From positions 38,730-102,729 of the forward strand of contig JANYGI010000224.1 of assembly GCA_025362495.1 (NCBI GenBank): a stretch of DNA of 64,000 bases. Direction: 5' to 3'. The stretch is from Byssovorax sp. (GTDB taxonomy: Bacteria; Myxococcota_A; Polyangia; Polyangiales; Polyangiaceae). The first letter of the stretch is position 1, and each line of letters opens with the position of its first letter. Made by a program: the position numbers and the translations under genes. Below the pieces are notes generated by a model that ran no database searches, was not told the DNA's origin, and was given only the letters and a program-made list of their open reading frames with translations. Shown here piece after piece: positions 32,392-43,862 of the stretch.

Positions 32392-34830
32392 ATGCGCGGT
32401 GCTTGGTTTCGTGGGGTTTCGTCGCTTGCTTCCGCCGTCGCGCTCACCGCGTGCAACGGCGCCGGGGAGCGGCCGCCCGCACCGCCGCCGGCGTGGGCCG
32501 TCACCCCGCCGGGTGGGGTCACGCCCGCTGCCGCGCCCATTTTGCCTTCATTTCTCGGACAAGGTGCGATCACCAAGGTGCGGAGCGCCGGCGAGGTCCC
32601 GCTGCTCGGGCACCGCGTCGACGCCAGGCCCGGCGACTGGATGATCGAGAACGCGGGGAGCGTCGCCGTCGTCTCGGCCGAAGGGAAGCTCATCGATTTC
32701 GGCGGGCTCGGTGGCCACGACGAGATCAACGCGATCGACGCGACCGTGTTCCTCGGCTTCGACGCCGCGCACGTCGAGATCGTCAAGATCGAGCCGATCC
32801 CGGGGACGATGGTGCTCCATGTCGAGCGGCGCGTGCTCGAGAAGCCGATCACGCTGCACGAGTTCATCGGGTTCGTCGGGCCGGTGCTGAAGGTCGAGTC
32901 CGCCGTCGCTGCCGCCGCGCCCGCCGCCGCGGAGCTCGCCGTGACGCTGGGCGAGCGCGTCGGCTGGGGCAACGTGCCGACCTGGGCCGAGGGCCACGGC
33001 TTCGCGAACAACGGTGGCACGTTCCCCGGCGATTTTCTCGCGCGGGAAAGCTTCGGCGTCTCGTACGCGATGTGCTCGGACGCGGGGCGGATGATGTCGC
33101 GCTTCGGCGGCGGCGATCCCGGGTTTTACCCTTCGGCGTTCACCGGCGAAGAGACGATCCCGATCCCCGAAGGCGGCCTCTCCGCGCGGCGGATGATCTC
33201 GATCGTGCAGTCGCCGCTCTCGCTCGGGCGCGCCGCCGTGACGCTGCCGTGCGTGCAGCGTGGAGGCCTCGAGCGCTGGTCGCTGCCGCCGTCGCTGCCC
33301 GAGTCGGCGCGGATCGAGGCCGCGCGCTGCACGCCCGACGGCAAGCCCGGCGCTCCGTGGGCACGCTTCGCCGCGCGCGAGCAGGAGGCGTGGCTCCCGC
33401 GCGGCTGCATGCACCTGCGCTTCACCGCGCCCGGCCACACGCCGACCGCGTGGTTCGCGCCCGGCGCCGCGATGACCCAGGCGCTCACGCCCTCGGGCAC
33501 CCTGCGCTTCACCGTCACCGATCACGCGAAGAAGCCCATGCCGGCGCGCGTGCTCGTGCGCGGGATCGCGCCGACGCCGGATCCCGACTGGGGGGACGAT
33601 CCGAGCGTCGGCGCCGCGGTCAACGTCGTCTACTCCGACAGGGGCGTGGGCGAGCGCGAGCTCCCGCCCGGCAAGTACCAGATCGTGATCGGCCGCGGCT
33701 TCGAGTTCACCGACGTCGAGCAGGAGATCACCGTGGCGCCGCAGGCGATCGCCGACGTGAAGGCCGAGCTCGAGCGCGTCGTCGACACGCGCGGGTGGAT
33801 CAGCGCCGACCTGCACCTCCACGCCGTCCCCTCCCCCGACGCGCCGCAGCTCCTCGAAGATCGGATCCGCGCGCTCGTCGCCGCCGGGGTCGAGGTCGGC
33901 GTCGCCACCGATCACAACGCCGTCACCGACTACGCGCCGACGATCCGATCGATGGGCCTCGGCCGCGAAATCGCCAGCGTCGTAGGCGACGAGATCACCA
34001 CGAAAGAGCCTTTCTTCGGGCACTTCAACGCCTTCCCGCTCCCGGGTGGAGCGCCGCCGATCCCGTGGAAAGGCGTGACGCCGCGGCGGCTCTTCGCGAG
34101 CGCGCACGCCGCCGGTCCCGCCGGCGAGATCCCGATCGTGCAGGTCAATCATCCGCGCATGGGCGACATCGGGTACTTCGAGCTGCTCCACCTCGATCGC
34201 GACGACTTGCAGGGCTTCTTCCGCCGCGCGCCGCTGGCCGACATGGGCTTCGAAGCGCTCGAGGTCTTCAACGGCGATCACTACAACCACATCGACCAGG
34301 TCGAGACGGTGCTCAAGGACTGGTTCGCGCTGCTGAACGCGGGCTTTCGCTTCACCGCGACCGGTAACTCGGACTCGCACAAGCTCACGTATCAAGAGGC
34401 CGGCGCGCCGCGAAACTTCGTGCTCGTCCCGAACGACGATCCGGCGGCGTTCGATCAGCGGGCGTTCCTCGATGCGATCCGGCGAGGTCGCGTCGTCGTG
34501 TCGAGCGGGCCGTTCGTGCGCGTCGAGGTCAACGGGCAGCCGGTGGGATCGACGGTGCCCGCGGGGACCGCGAAGATCCACGTGATGGTCGACGCGCCGC
34601 CCTGGGTCGACGTCGATCGCGTGCAGCTGATCCGCCGCGGCGAGGTGATGAAAGAGTGGACGGGGCTGACGCGCGGCCCGGGCTCGCGGGTGCTCGACGT
34701 GCAGCTCGACGAGCCGCTGCGCAAGGGCGAGTGGGTGGCCGCGATCGCGCGAGGATCGAAGCCGATGACGTACCTGCACCGCGGAGGCGCGCAGCCCTTC
34801 GGCTTCACCAACCCGATCTGGATCGACTGA
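32392..34830 (+). CDS. CehA/McbA-type PHP-domain metallohydrolase lipoprotein
   Basis: An 812-residue protein. Starting at ATG 32392 (after CAGGG) gives a compact signal peptide and lipobox (SSLASAVALTAC); an in-frame ATG at 32344 is an alternative. The first 480 residues form beta-rich domains without a clear family. The C-terminal part is a PHP-type hydrolase with ADLHLHAVPSPDA, VATDHNAVTDY, VNHPR and TGNSDSHK, all carrying expected metal ligands. CehA/McbA members cleave carbamates or other esters and phosphoesters. It probably acts in the periplasm or on the outer surface; the substrate is unknown. Confidence 0.83.
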   Translation: MRGAWFRGVSSLASAVALTACNGAGERPPAPPPAWAVTPPGGVTPAAAPILPSFLGQGAITKVRSAGEVPLLGHRVDARPGDWMIENAGSVAVVSAEGKLIDFGGLGGHDEINAIDATVFLGFDAAHVEIVKIEPIPGTMVLHVERRVLEKPITLHEFIGFVGPVLKVESAVAAAAPAAAELAVTLGERVGWGNVPTWAEGHGFANNGGTFPGDFLARESFGVSYAMCSDAGRMMSRFGGGDPGFYPSAFTGEETIPIPEGGLSARRMISIVQSPLSLGRAAVTLPCVQRGGLERWSLPPSLPESARIEAARCTPDGKPGAPWARFAAREQEAWLPRGCMHLRFTAPGHTPTAWFAPGAAMTQALTPSGTLRFTVTDHAKKPMPARVLVRGIAPTPDPDWGDDPSVGAAVNVVYSDRGVGERELPPGKYQIVIGRGFEFTDVEQEITVAPQAIADVKAELERVVDTRGWISADLHLHAVPSPDAPQLLEDRIRALVAAGVEVGVATDHNAVTDYAPTIRSMGLGREIASVVGDEITTKEPFFGHFNAFPLPGGAPPIPWKGVTPRRLFASAHAAGPAGEIPIVQVNHPRMGDIGYFELLHLDRDDLQGFFRRAPLADMGFEALEVFNGDHYNHIDQVETVLKDWFALLNAGFRFTATGNSDSHKLTYQEAGAPRNFVLVPNDDPAAFDQRAFLDAIRRGRVVVSSGPFVRVEVNGQPVGSTVPAGTAKIHVMVDAPPWVDVDRVQLIRRGEVMKEWTGLTRGPGSRVLDVQLDEPLRKGEWVAAIARGSKPMTYLHRGGAQPFGFTNPIWID

Positions 34831-34866
34831 CACGCGATCCCCGATCGCCTGGAAACGAAGCGATTT

Positions 34867-35937
34867 TCAGTCGATCGCGGGCGGCGACTCGGGCGTCTCG
34901 GCGACGGGCTCCGCGGGCGCGAGCGGCGCGGGCTCGACCAGGATGGCGGGCTCGTCGACCGCGACGACGGGCCCGTCCGGCTCGGCCGACGAGAGCGGCG
35001 TGGGCGGGATGAGCGCGGATGCGTAGACCGGCTCGAGCACCGGCTCCGGCCGCGGCAGCGGGGCGCGGCTGTCGAGGAGGCGGATCGCCGAGGCCAGCCA
35101 CGAGGCGCGGAGGAAGATCGCCAGCACCACCGCGAGCTGGTGGATCGCGAACGGGATCGCCACGCCGGGCGGGGCGTCCGGGCCGCGCAGGAGCGAGGGG
35201 AGCGCGAGCGCGGCGAGGAGGATCGCGAGGGCGAGGAGGGCGCGCACGAGGTAGGCGCCAAGCGCGCGACCGAAGGCGCGACGGAGCACGCGGACCGCGC
35301 GCGAGGACGATGTGTAAAAGCGTGTCTCGTCGTTGACGGCGGAGACCGCGGCGAGATCGCGGGCCACCGCGACCGGCAGCAGGAAGAGCAGCCCGACCAC
35401 GCCGAGGACGACGTGGGCGATCGCTTCGCTGCGGGCCGCGAGGTGGAGCGCGCCGATGAGCTTGATCCCGAGGACCCCGACGAGCCCGCCCACGATGGCC
35501 TCGGCGGCGAAGCCGAGGCCCCAGAGCAGCGTGAGGGTGCCGATGGGTCGCACCGCGCGCGCGGCGAGGAACGGCGCGCGGACGCGGCCTTCGCGGCCGA
35601 GCCCGGCGATCAGCGCGGCGAACGGGAGCAGGCCGAGCGCGCCCGCGACGACGAGGGCGAACGCGCTCGCGGTGGTGGCGGCCGGCCCGCCGAAGCGCGC
35701 GAGGCGGAGCGCTTCGAGGAGCATCACGCTGCCGCGATCGAAGAGCTCGGCGTCGCCGCGCGGGTAGCCCGCGACCGTGCCGTGGATGACGGTGGACCAC
35801 GGCGCGGCGACGGCGAAGCCCGCGACGAGCAGGTAGACGGCGTAGGCGAGGACGAGGCCGGGCCGCCGGAACGCCGCGGGCCTCCGGGCGCGCCCGGGCT
35901 CGTCGGGAGAAGGGATCCACGCGTCGCGGTAGCTCAT
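34867..35937 (-). CDS. Polytopic membrane protein of unknown function
   Basis: A 356-residue protein with about six hydrophobic helices (VLAYAVYLLVAGFAV, AFALVVAGALGLLPFAALIAGL, LTLLWGLGFAAEAIVGGLVGVLGI, VVLGVVGLLFLLPVAV and two more), followed by a Pro/Ala/Glu-rich cytoplasmic-type tail. No family is recognised. Its start overlaps the stop of the M1 peptidase gene by 4 bases, so the two are co-translated. M1-type peptidases are often coupled to membrane permeases, and this may be such a partner; that is inference. Confidence 0.75.
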   Translation of the reverse strand: MSYRDAWIPSPDEPGRARRPAAFRRPGLVLAYAVYLLVAGFAVAAPWSTVIHGTVAGYPRGDAELFDRGSVMLLEALRLARFGGPAATTASAFALVVAGALGLLPFAALIAGLGREGRVRAPFLAARAVRPIGTLTLLWGLGFAAEAIVGGLVGVLGIKLIGALHLAARSEAIAHVVLGVVGLLFLLPVAVARDLAAVSAVNDETRFYTSSSRAVRVLRRAFGRALGAYLVRALLALAILLAALALPSLLRGPDAPPGVAIPFAIHQLAVVLAIFLRASWLASAIRLLDSRAPLPRPEPVLEPVYASALIPPTPLSSAEPDGPVVAVDEPAILVEPAPLAPAEPVAETPESPPAID

Positions 35938-37955
35938 GGCTGGAGCCCCCAGAGCGCCGCCTCGGCGCCGTAGAGCGCCCGCTCGAGGACGGCGCCGCCA
36001 AGCGTCGATTTGCCGTCGCGCTTGGCGTTGTTGCCGAGATTCTCGTCGAGGAGGATGCGGTGCTCGGGATCGATCACCACCGCGACCAACCTCGATTTAC
36101 CGGTGTACGGGAGCCGCTCGGCCGGCGCGCGCGCCTCCCAGCGGACGCGCTGGATCGTGCCGTCTTCTTCGTGGAGCTCGACGTCGACCGGGAAGCGCAG
36201 CGCGCCGCGACGACGAAGGAGCACGTCGCCGGACCAAGGGCCAGGCGCCGCTGCAGGCGTCGGCGACGGGTGCGCGGGATCGCCGAAGATGCCGCGCGGC
36301 GCCTCGGAGAGCTCGGACTCGAAGCTCGCGACCAGGTAGTCGACCGAGGCGCGATCGAAGAGCGCGGCGCGCAGCGTCTCGGCGGCCTCGTGGCCGACGA
36401 CCTCATCGAAGACGCCGAGGAGCTCGGCCGGGCCCGGGTGCTCGAAGCGATAGCGTCGCGTGTAGCGGCCGATGGCGCGCCGCACGGTGGCCTCGCCGTA
36501 GACGTTGGCGAGCGTGCCGAGGATGCTCGCCGTGCGCTGGTACACGAGCGATCCGTAGTCGCCGCCGGTGGCGAACGACGGCGACGGCTGCGCGACCGGC
36601 GCGTTGGGCGCGCGCTCGATCGATCCGGGGCGCCCGATCGCCCAGAGGCTGACCTCGGTGCTACCCCATTTCACCGCGGAAGAGCCGGGGAAACGCGCTT
36701 CCATCGAGTCGGCCTCGGCGTACGAGTTGAGGCCCTCGTCGAGGAACGGGAACGCGTGCTCGTCGGTGGCGACGAGGCCGTAGAACCACTCGTGACCGAG
36801 CTCGTGGATGGTGACGGTGTCGACGGTGTGCGCGCCGGTGAAGGGCTCGTACCAGGCGCCGCCGGTGGTGATCAGCGTCGGGTACTCCATGCCGCCGGCC
36901 TCGGTCGCGCCCTCGGGCGGGTGGACCATCGTCAGCGTCTCGTAGGGGTAGCGGCCGTAGGCCTTGCCGAAGTAGCCGAGGCCGAAGCGCACGGTCTCCA
37001 TCTCGATCTCGGCGCTGCGCTCGTGGCCCGCGGGGTAGAGGCAGCGCAGCGCGACCTTGCCGTCGTCGCTCTTGCCCGTGAGCTCGCGGAAGCCGTCCCA
37101 GGCCGTGAACGCGAAGTCGTGGACGTCTTCCTGGACGTAGCGTCGCTCGATGCGGCCCGAGGTGCGGACCTCGCCTTCGAGGCGCCCGGTCGCGCCGACG
37201 ACCATGGTGTCGGGCGTATCGATCGTGACGTCGTAGGCGCCGAAATCCGAGTAAAACTCCGAGAGATGGTGGAACGCGAAGTGGGTGAAATGCCCGTCCG
37301 GCTCGAGCCGCGCGATCTTCGGGAACCACTGGCCGACGAAGTGAAAGCCGTCGAGGAAGCCGGTGCGGAACGTGAGCGCGGGGAGCTGCTCGTCCCACGC
37401 GACGTCGACCGTGATCGACGCGCCCGGCTCGACTGCGCGCGGTAGCGGCACGCGGATGTCGGTCTCATCGTCGGGATCACCCGGCGAGGTTTTGTCGGCG
37501 CCGGGCCAGAGATCCTGGCCTTCCATCTCGCGCACGGCGAAGCGCTTCACCGTGATGTGGCCGAAGCCGGTCACGCTGTCGGTGCCGCGAAATCCATCGA
37601 CGGGGACGCGCTGGAAGAGCGTCTTGTCGTTCTTGAATCCGTTGAGGTAGAGGTGCACCCAGAGCTCGCTCACGGCCGCGCGCGAGGCGTTCTTCCAGAG
37701 GATGCGGCCCTCGCCGTGGAGGGTGTGCTTGGCGGGATCGAGCGAGGCGCGCAGCGTGTAGCCGGCGACGGCCTCGGGGTGCCCCGTCATCGCGGCGTCG
37801 TCGTCGTACGCGGCGCCCACCGGCGCGGGGATGGTCGTCGGCGCGATCGCCGCGAGCGGCTCCGGGGCGGCGAGCGCGGCGGAGGAGGGCTGGGTCGCGC
37901 GGGCTGCGGCCCAGGCGATCCCGAGCCCGGCGGTGATCTCGAAGAGGCGGCGCAC
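35934..37955 (-). CDS. M1-family zinc metallopeptidase
   Basis: A 673-residue gluzincin. A hydrophobic N-terminal segment (ITAGLGIAWAAARA) acts as signal or anchor. The beta-sandwich N-domain is followed by the catalytic domain with AGGMEYP (exopeptidase motif variant) and the zinc site HELGHEWFYG with the third ligand Glu in LDEGLNSYAE. This GGMEY form is typical of bacterial M1 proteins whose specificity is not settled. A helical C-terminal region follows. It is the first gene of a two-gene unit with a membrane protein and is expected to act in the periplasm. Confidence 0.9.
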   Translation of the reverse strand: MRRLFEITAGLGIAWAAARATQPSSAALAAPEPLAAIAPTTIPAPVGAAYDDDAAMTGHPEAVAGYTLRASLDPAKHTLHGEGRILWKNASRAAVSELWVHLYLNGFKNDKTLFQRVPVDGFRGTDSVTGFGHITVKRFAVREMEGQDLWPGADKTSPGDPDDETDIRVPLPRAVEPGASITVDVAWDEQLPALTFRTGFLDGFHFVGQWFPKIARLEPDGHFTHFAFHHLSEFYSDFGAYDVTIDTPDTMVVGATGRLEGEVRTSGRIERRYVQEDVHDFAFTAWDGFRELTGKSDDGKVALRCLYPAGHERSAEIEMETVRFGLGYFGKAYGRYPYETLTMVHPPEGATEAGGMEYPTLITTGGAWYEPFTGAHTVDTVTIHELGHEWFYGLVATDEHAFPFLDEGLNSYAEADSMEARFPGSSAVKWGSTEVSLWAIGRPGSIERAPNAPVAQPSPSFATGGDYGSLVYQRTASILGTLANVYGEATVRRAIGRYTRRYRFEHPGPAELLGVFDEVVGHEAAETLRAALFDRASVDYLVASFESELSEAPRGIFGDPAHPSPTPAAAPGPWSGDVLLRRRGALRFPVDVELHEEDGTIQRVRWEARAPAERLPYTGKSRLVAVVIDPEHRILLDENLGNNAKRDGKSTLGGAVLERALYGAEAALWGLQP

Positions 37956-38002
37956 GCTGGCAGCCTATCGCCCCGATCGCGATCGTGGCTCGGGTTTCTG
38001 GC

Positions 38003-39280
38003 TCAGCGCCGCGAAGCGCGGGGATCCGGGAGGATCTCGATCACGCCGAGCTCGCGAAAGTCATGGAGGATGCGGATGGCCTCGAACTCGTGCATGCACG
38101 CGACGTCGAGGACCTCTTCGATCGATGAGGTGCCGTCGATGCAGGAGAGCAGGAAGCCGGCCTTGTGGTCGAGCGACAGCCAGCGGATCTCGTCGGGCGG
38201 CATCGCGACGCGGAGGATCTTGGCCCGGCCGCCGAGGCGGCTCAGGTACTTGGTTGCCAGCGTTTCGCGGCAAATCGCGGCGCACTCGCGGGCCTCGACG
38301 TGCTCGGGCTCGGTCTCGAGCAGGGCCTCGGCCATGACCAGCGCGCTGCGAAAGTCGCCCGCGTCGTAGAGCTCGCGCACGTCGTCGAAGGGATCGGCGG
38401 GCGCGGGCGGCGGCGTCGGGAGCGACGCCACGATCGGGGCGCGCGTGGCGCTCGTGGGCCTGGGCTGCACGCTGGCGTCGCCGATGGAGCCGTAGCGCTG
38501 CGTCCCGCCCTGCGGGCGCGGCGGGTTGCTCGACACCGCGATGCCGCGCTTCGTGGGCGGCGAGGTGCGGCTCGTGCTGCATGCGGCAGCCGGCGGCGGC
38601 TCGCTCTCCCAGAGGTTACCGAACAGCGGCGGGAGCGACGGCTCGCGACGCGACGAGGGGGGATTCGACGGCCGCACCGGCGGTGGCGTCGGGAAGCCCA
38701 GGCCCGCAGAGGCGCGCTGCGACGCCGCGATCACGTCGTCGAACGGTAAATCGTCGAAGCCGGGCGCGGGCGAGGACGCGTCGCGGAAGCGGGGATCCTC
38801 GACGTCGCCGACGGCCCCGCCGAGGCGCTCGGGCTCGAACGCGATGAGCGTGAAGCCGGCGTTGTTGTCATCGTCATCATCGTCGTCGACAGCGTCGGCG
38901 CGCGGCGTCGGGGGGACGCTCCACGCCGTCCGGCGCCGGGCGGGTACCGAGACCGCCGCCCTCGGCCCCTCGCCGCGGCGGGACGACGGAGGCATCGCGC
39001 CTTGCCAGGAGAACGTCGCGCCGAGCGGCCGCGCGGAAGGCTCGGGATCCTCCGCAGCTTGCTGCATCATCGTCTGCACGTACTCGCTCACGGGCACGGG
39101 CGGCGGCATCGTGTCGCGCTCGTCCGAGGTGCCTTCCTCGAACGTCGGCGGGCCCTTGAACAGCGGCGACGACATCTGTACGGTGCGCGTGTCGTCCTCG
39201 TCGTCCGGCAGCGGAACGTCGGAGAACAGCCCCCACCCCTCGTCCAGCGACTCGGCGCTCGGCGGTTGGGACGACGACAC
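38003..39280 (-). CDS. TPR protein with C-terminal winged-helix-like domain
   Basis: A 425-residue protein. The first 290 residues are disordered, with acidic (DDDDDDD) and Pro/Ser-rich stretches. A TPR-like pair follows (DDVRELYDAGDFRSALVMAEALL, PEHVEARECAA). The last 75 residues (DHKAGFLLSCIDGTSSIEEV and helices after it) resemble a winged-helix-like module also present at the N-terminus of the J-domain protein encoded at 41280-42857. GTG 39280 is chosen because AGGAG lies 5 bases upstream; a GTG two codons earlier is possible. It follows the dnaK gene on the same strand and may be a co-chaperone or adaptor. Confidence 0.7.
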   Translation of the reverse strand: MSSSQPPSAESLDEGWGLFSDVPLPDDEDDTRTVQMSSPLFKGPPTFEEGTSDERDTMPPPVPVSEYVQTMMQQAAEDPEPSARPLGATFSWQGAMPPSSRRGEGPRAAVSVPARRRTAWSVPPTPRADAVDDDDDDDNNAGFTLIAFEPERLGGAVGDVEDPRFRDASSPAPGFDDLPFDDVIAASQRASAGLGFPTPPPVRPSNPPSSRREPSLPPLFGNLWESEPPPAAACSTSRTSPPTKRGIAVSSNPPRPQGGTQRYGSIGDASVQPRPTSATRAPIVASLPTPPPAPADPFDDVRELYDAGDFRSALVMAEALLETEPEHVEARECAAICRETLATKYLSRLGGRAKILRVAMPPDEIRWLSLDHKAGFLLSCIDGTSSIEEVLDVACMHEFEAIRILHDFRELGVIEILPDPRASRR

Positions 39281-39398
39281 CGTCACTCCTCTGGAGCGCG
39301 CAGGCGATCCTGCGCTTCATCGCGACGAGACACGACGAAGGCGGCGCCAAGCTCTCGCGCCCGCCCCCACGGGCGCACGGTGGCGAGCTCGCGAGCGC

Positions 39399-41228
<1,830 letters not shown>

Positions 41229-41279
41229 TCAGCCGATGCTCCTGCTCTCGTGACACAACTGCGAGCCCGCGATGCTAGC

Positions 41280-42857
41280 TCAGTTTGCCGACTTCTGTGC
41301 TTGAACGCGAACTTGCTGCGCCAGGTCCTTGATTTTCTGGTCCCCGGGGGCGAGCTCGAGGGCTCGTTCGATCTCTCCGAGCGCGCTCTTTTCGAGGCCT
41401 GCGGCTTGATACGCGCTCGCCAGCGTGAGGTGAAACTGCGGTGTCTTCGGCTCGAGCTCGACGGCGCGGCGCGCGAACTCGACGGCGCGGCGGATGTTGG
41501 CCGATGATTTCAGCGTGGTGAAGGCCACGCGATCGTGCGCCGCGGCGTTGCCTGGTAGCCCGTTGCAGACCTTGGAGTAGCTGAGCGCCGCCTCGCCCCA
41601 GCGGCCCTGCGACTCTTCGTACTGCGCCTGCTTGAGGTAGCCGTCGGCGAGCGACGCGTCGGCGAGGCGCATGGCCTCGACGAACCGGGCCTGGACCTCG
41701 GCGTCGTCGGGCGCGAGCGACGCCGCGATCCGGTAGGCGCTGGCGGCGGCGGCGAACTGCTGCTCGACGAGCGCGGCCTTGCCCTCGTCGAGGTAGCGCT
41801 GGAGCTGGGCGCGGCGCGCGTCGGCGATCGCCTGATCATGGCGGACCCGGAGCGCGTCGGCGGTGCGCTGCGGCGCGGCGGGATCCGGGGCGACGGGCGG
41901 AGGCGTCGGCCTGCGCATCGTGCCGCTGAGCTTGCGGGCCAGCGTTTCGCGGCGGATCCGCGCGGCCTCGGCCGAGATCGGCCCCGGCTCCACCGACGGT
42001 CGCACGCTCGCCGCGGGCCGGTCCGACGCGGGCCGCGACGGAGGCGCGAGCGACGGCGCGGGCTCGGACGCGTAGCGCCCCGGCGCCCCGGCGATCGACG
42101 CGGGCTCGGCGATCGCGACCTCGACCGGGGCGCGCGCGACGTCGCGCGGCGTCTGCTCGATGATCGCCGCCATCACGCGGTTCTTCTGCGTCTGCGCGAG
42201 GTACGCGTCGTACTCGGCGCGGCGATCCTTCGCGGTGAGGATGTCGTGCGCGATGGTGACGCGGTTGAAGATCGCCTCGATCTTGGGCTTGAACGCGCCG
42301 AGGTTCTTGCGGAAGAAGCGGTCCGGGTGAAACTCGGGCGCGATCGCGTAGTACGCGGACTTGATCTTCTTCTTGTCGGCGTCTCTCTCGACGGCGAGCA
42401 CCTCGTAGTAGGTGAGGTCGTCGAGCCGGTAGAAGAGATCGAGGATGCGTCGCTTCTTGTCGTCGTCGATCTCGACGATCTCGTCGAGCTCGGCCGCGTC
42501 GTAGAGCACCGGCGCGGATCGAGGCGCGGGCTCGACGGCAGCGCGCGCGCTCGTCGGCGGCTCGCTCCGCGCGGGCGCCGGCGGCGGCTCGGCGCGCGGC
42601 GGCTTGACGCTCACGGCGACGCGCGGCGACACGGACAGGGGCGCGGACACCGGCGCAGCGCCCGCGGCCGGCTCGATGGCCCCGAGCTGGGCGAGGCGAT
42701 CGAGCGCGGCGGCGACGACCGCCGGCGAGAGCCCGGTCATCGTCGCGAGGTCGCGCTCGTTCGTCGCCGCGTCGATGCGCGAAAGGAGAAACCCTTCGAC
42801 GGGGCTCAGCGGGAGCGACTTGACGTCGCAGCCGGATTTCGGCCTGGGAACTCGCAT
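41280..42857 (-). CDS. J-domain (DnaJ-like) protein with N-terminal winged helix-like and C-terminal TPR repeats
   Basis: A 525-residue co-chaperone candidate. Residues 10-62 (LSPVEGFLLSRIDAATNERD and the next helices) form the small module shared with the protein of 38003-39280. A J domain lies at about 148-215: LTYYEVLAVERDADKKKIKS and EFHPDRFF with the essential HPD. A long Ala/Pro linker follows, and the C-terminal 170 residues hold at least three TPR-like helix pairs (ADGYLKQAQYEESQGRWGEA; VEFARRAVELEPKTPQFHLT). It lies 50 bases upstream of dnaK on the same strand, so the J domain should stimulate that chaperone. Confidence 0.87.
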   Translation of the reverse strand: MRVPRPKSGCDVKSLPLSPVEGFLLSRIDAATNERDLATMTGLSPAVVAAALDRLAQLGAIEPAAGAAPVSAPLSVSPRVAVSVKPPRAEPPPAPARSEPPTSARAAVEPAPRSAPVLYDAAELDEIVEIDDDKKRRILDLFYRLDDLTYYEVLAVERDADKKKIKSAYYAIAPEFHPDRFFRKNLGAFKPKIEAIFNRVTIAHDILTAKDRRAEYDAYLAQTQKNRVMAAIIEQTPRDVARAPVEVAIAEPASIAGAPGRYASEPAPSLAPPSRPASDRPAASVRPSVEPGPISAEAARIRRETLARKLSGTMRRPTPPPVAPDPAAPQRTADALRVRHDQAIADARRAQLQRYLDEGKAALVEQQFAAAASAYRIAASLAPDDAEVQARFVEAMRLADASLADGYLKQAQYEESQGRWGEAALSYSKVCNGLPGNAAAHDRVAFTTLKSSANIRRAVEFARRAVELEPKTPQFHLTLASAYQAAGLEKSALGEIERALELAPGDQKIKDLAQQVRVQAQKSAN

Positions 42858-42923
42858 ACGGGGAAGGCAGCTCGGGCTCGGTCGGGGGCGACGATTCTAT
42901 CGGGAATCCTCGCGGCACCGCAA

Positions 42924-43862
42924 TCACCGCGCGGCATCGTCGATCGCGCCGGACGACGGAGGCGCGAAGAGGCCGAGCCACGCTTCGGGGCGCGCTTCGA
43001 TCCGCGCCTCGAGCGCCCGGGCGAGGCGCAGCGTGAGCCGCGTCTCGCCGTCGGGTCCGCGCGCGAGATCGCTCGTGTCGACGCGCTCGACGAGGAGCTG
43101 CTGCCGGCCGTCGCGCGCGGAGCTCATCGGCGTCCCGACGACGACCGCCGCGCCGCGGGCGAGAGCGATCCGCGCCGCGCCCACCGGGATGCTCTGCTGG
43201 GCTCCGAAGAGCACCCCGCGGATCGATCGCACCCGCGAGGGCAGATCGAGCAGGAAGCCCACGGCGCGGCCGGCGCGGAGCTCGCGCACGATCGCCGTCG
43301 CGGCGCCGGGGCGCGCCCGGTAGATCGAAAGCACGCCGCGGGGCGCGCGGATCCGCTCGTACAGCGCGGTGAATCGGGGATCGTAGCTCTCGCGCGCGAC
43401 GGTCGCGACGGGGAACCCCTCCTCGACGAGCAGCGCGGCCATGCGCTCCCACGGCCCGAGGTGCGCCGCGATGTAGACGACCCCGCGGCCCTCGGCGAGC
43501 GCGGCGCGGAAGACCTCGTGCGAGGCCGCGTCCATCGTCATCGCGCGGCCGGCGCGCTCGCGCGGATCGAGGAGCGCGAGCGTGTCGGCGAGCACGTCGG
43601 CCGCCGCGAGGAACACCGCGCGCACGCGGCGCGGCGCGACGGGCTGCCCGAGGCCGGCGGCGAGCCGAGCGCCGACGAGGCCGCGCTCCTTCGCGAGCAC
43701 CGCCCACGCGACGAGGCCGAGCCCGCGGCACACCGTGGCGACGAGGCCGCGAGGCGCGCGCTGCACCAGCGCCAGCGCCGCGCGCACCAAGGCGTGGAGC
43801 GCGTCGTTCTTGAGCCTCTGGCGCGGCGTCCAGGTGCCGCCCTCACGCACGTCCTCGGCCAC
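42924..43862 (-). CDS. LpxL/HtrB-type lipid A acyltransferase family protein
   Basis: A 312-residue member of the lysophospholipid/lipid A acyltransferase family. The acyltransferase motif is AAHLGPWERMA (H-x4-E), followed by RAGRAVGFLLDLPSR and IPVGAARIALARGAAVVV. The GTG start overlaps the TAG of the lipoprotein gene by one base (TAGTG). Family members transfer secondary acyl chains to lipid A or related lipids at the inner membrane. As the last gene of the sigma-factor operon it suggests that outer-membrane lipid remodelling is under that control. Confidence 0.83.
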   Translation of the reverse strand: MAEDVREGGTWTPRQRLKNDALHALVRAALALVQRAPRGLVATVCRGLGLVAWAVLAKERGLVGARLAAGLGQPVAPRRVRAVFLAAADVLADTLALLDPRERAGRAMTMDAASHEVFRAALAEGRGVVYIAAHLGPWERMAALLVEEGFPVATVARESYDPRFTALYERIRAPRGVLSIYRARPGAATAIVRELRAGRAVGFLLDLPSRVRSIRGVLFGAQQSIPVGAARIALARGAAVVVGTPMSSARDGRQQLLVERVDTSDLARGPDGETRLTLRLARALEARIEARPEAWLGLFAPPSSGAIDDAAR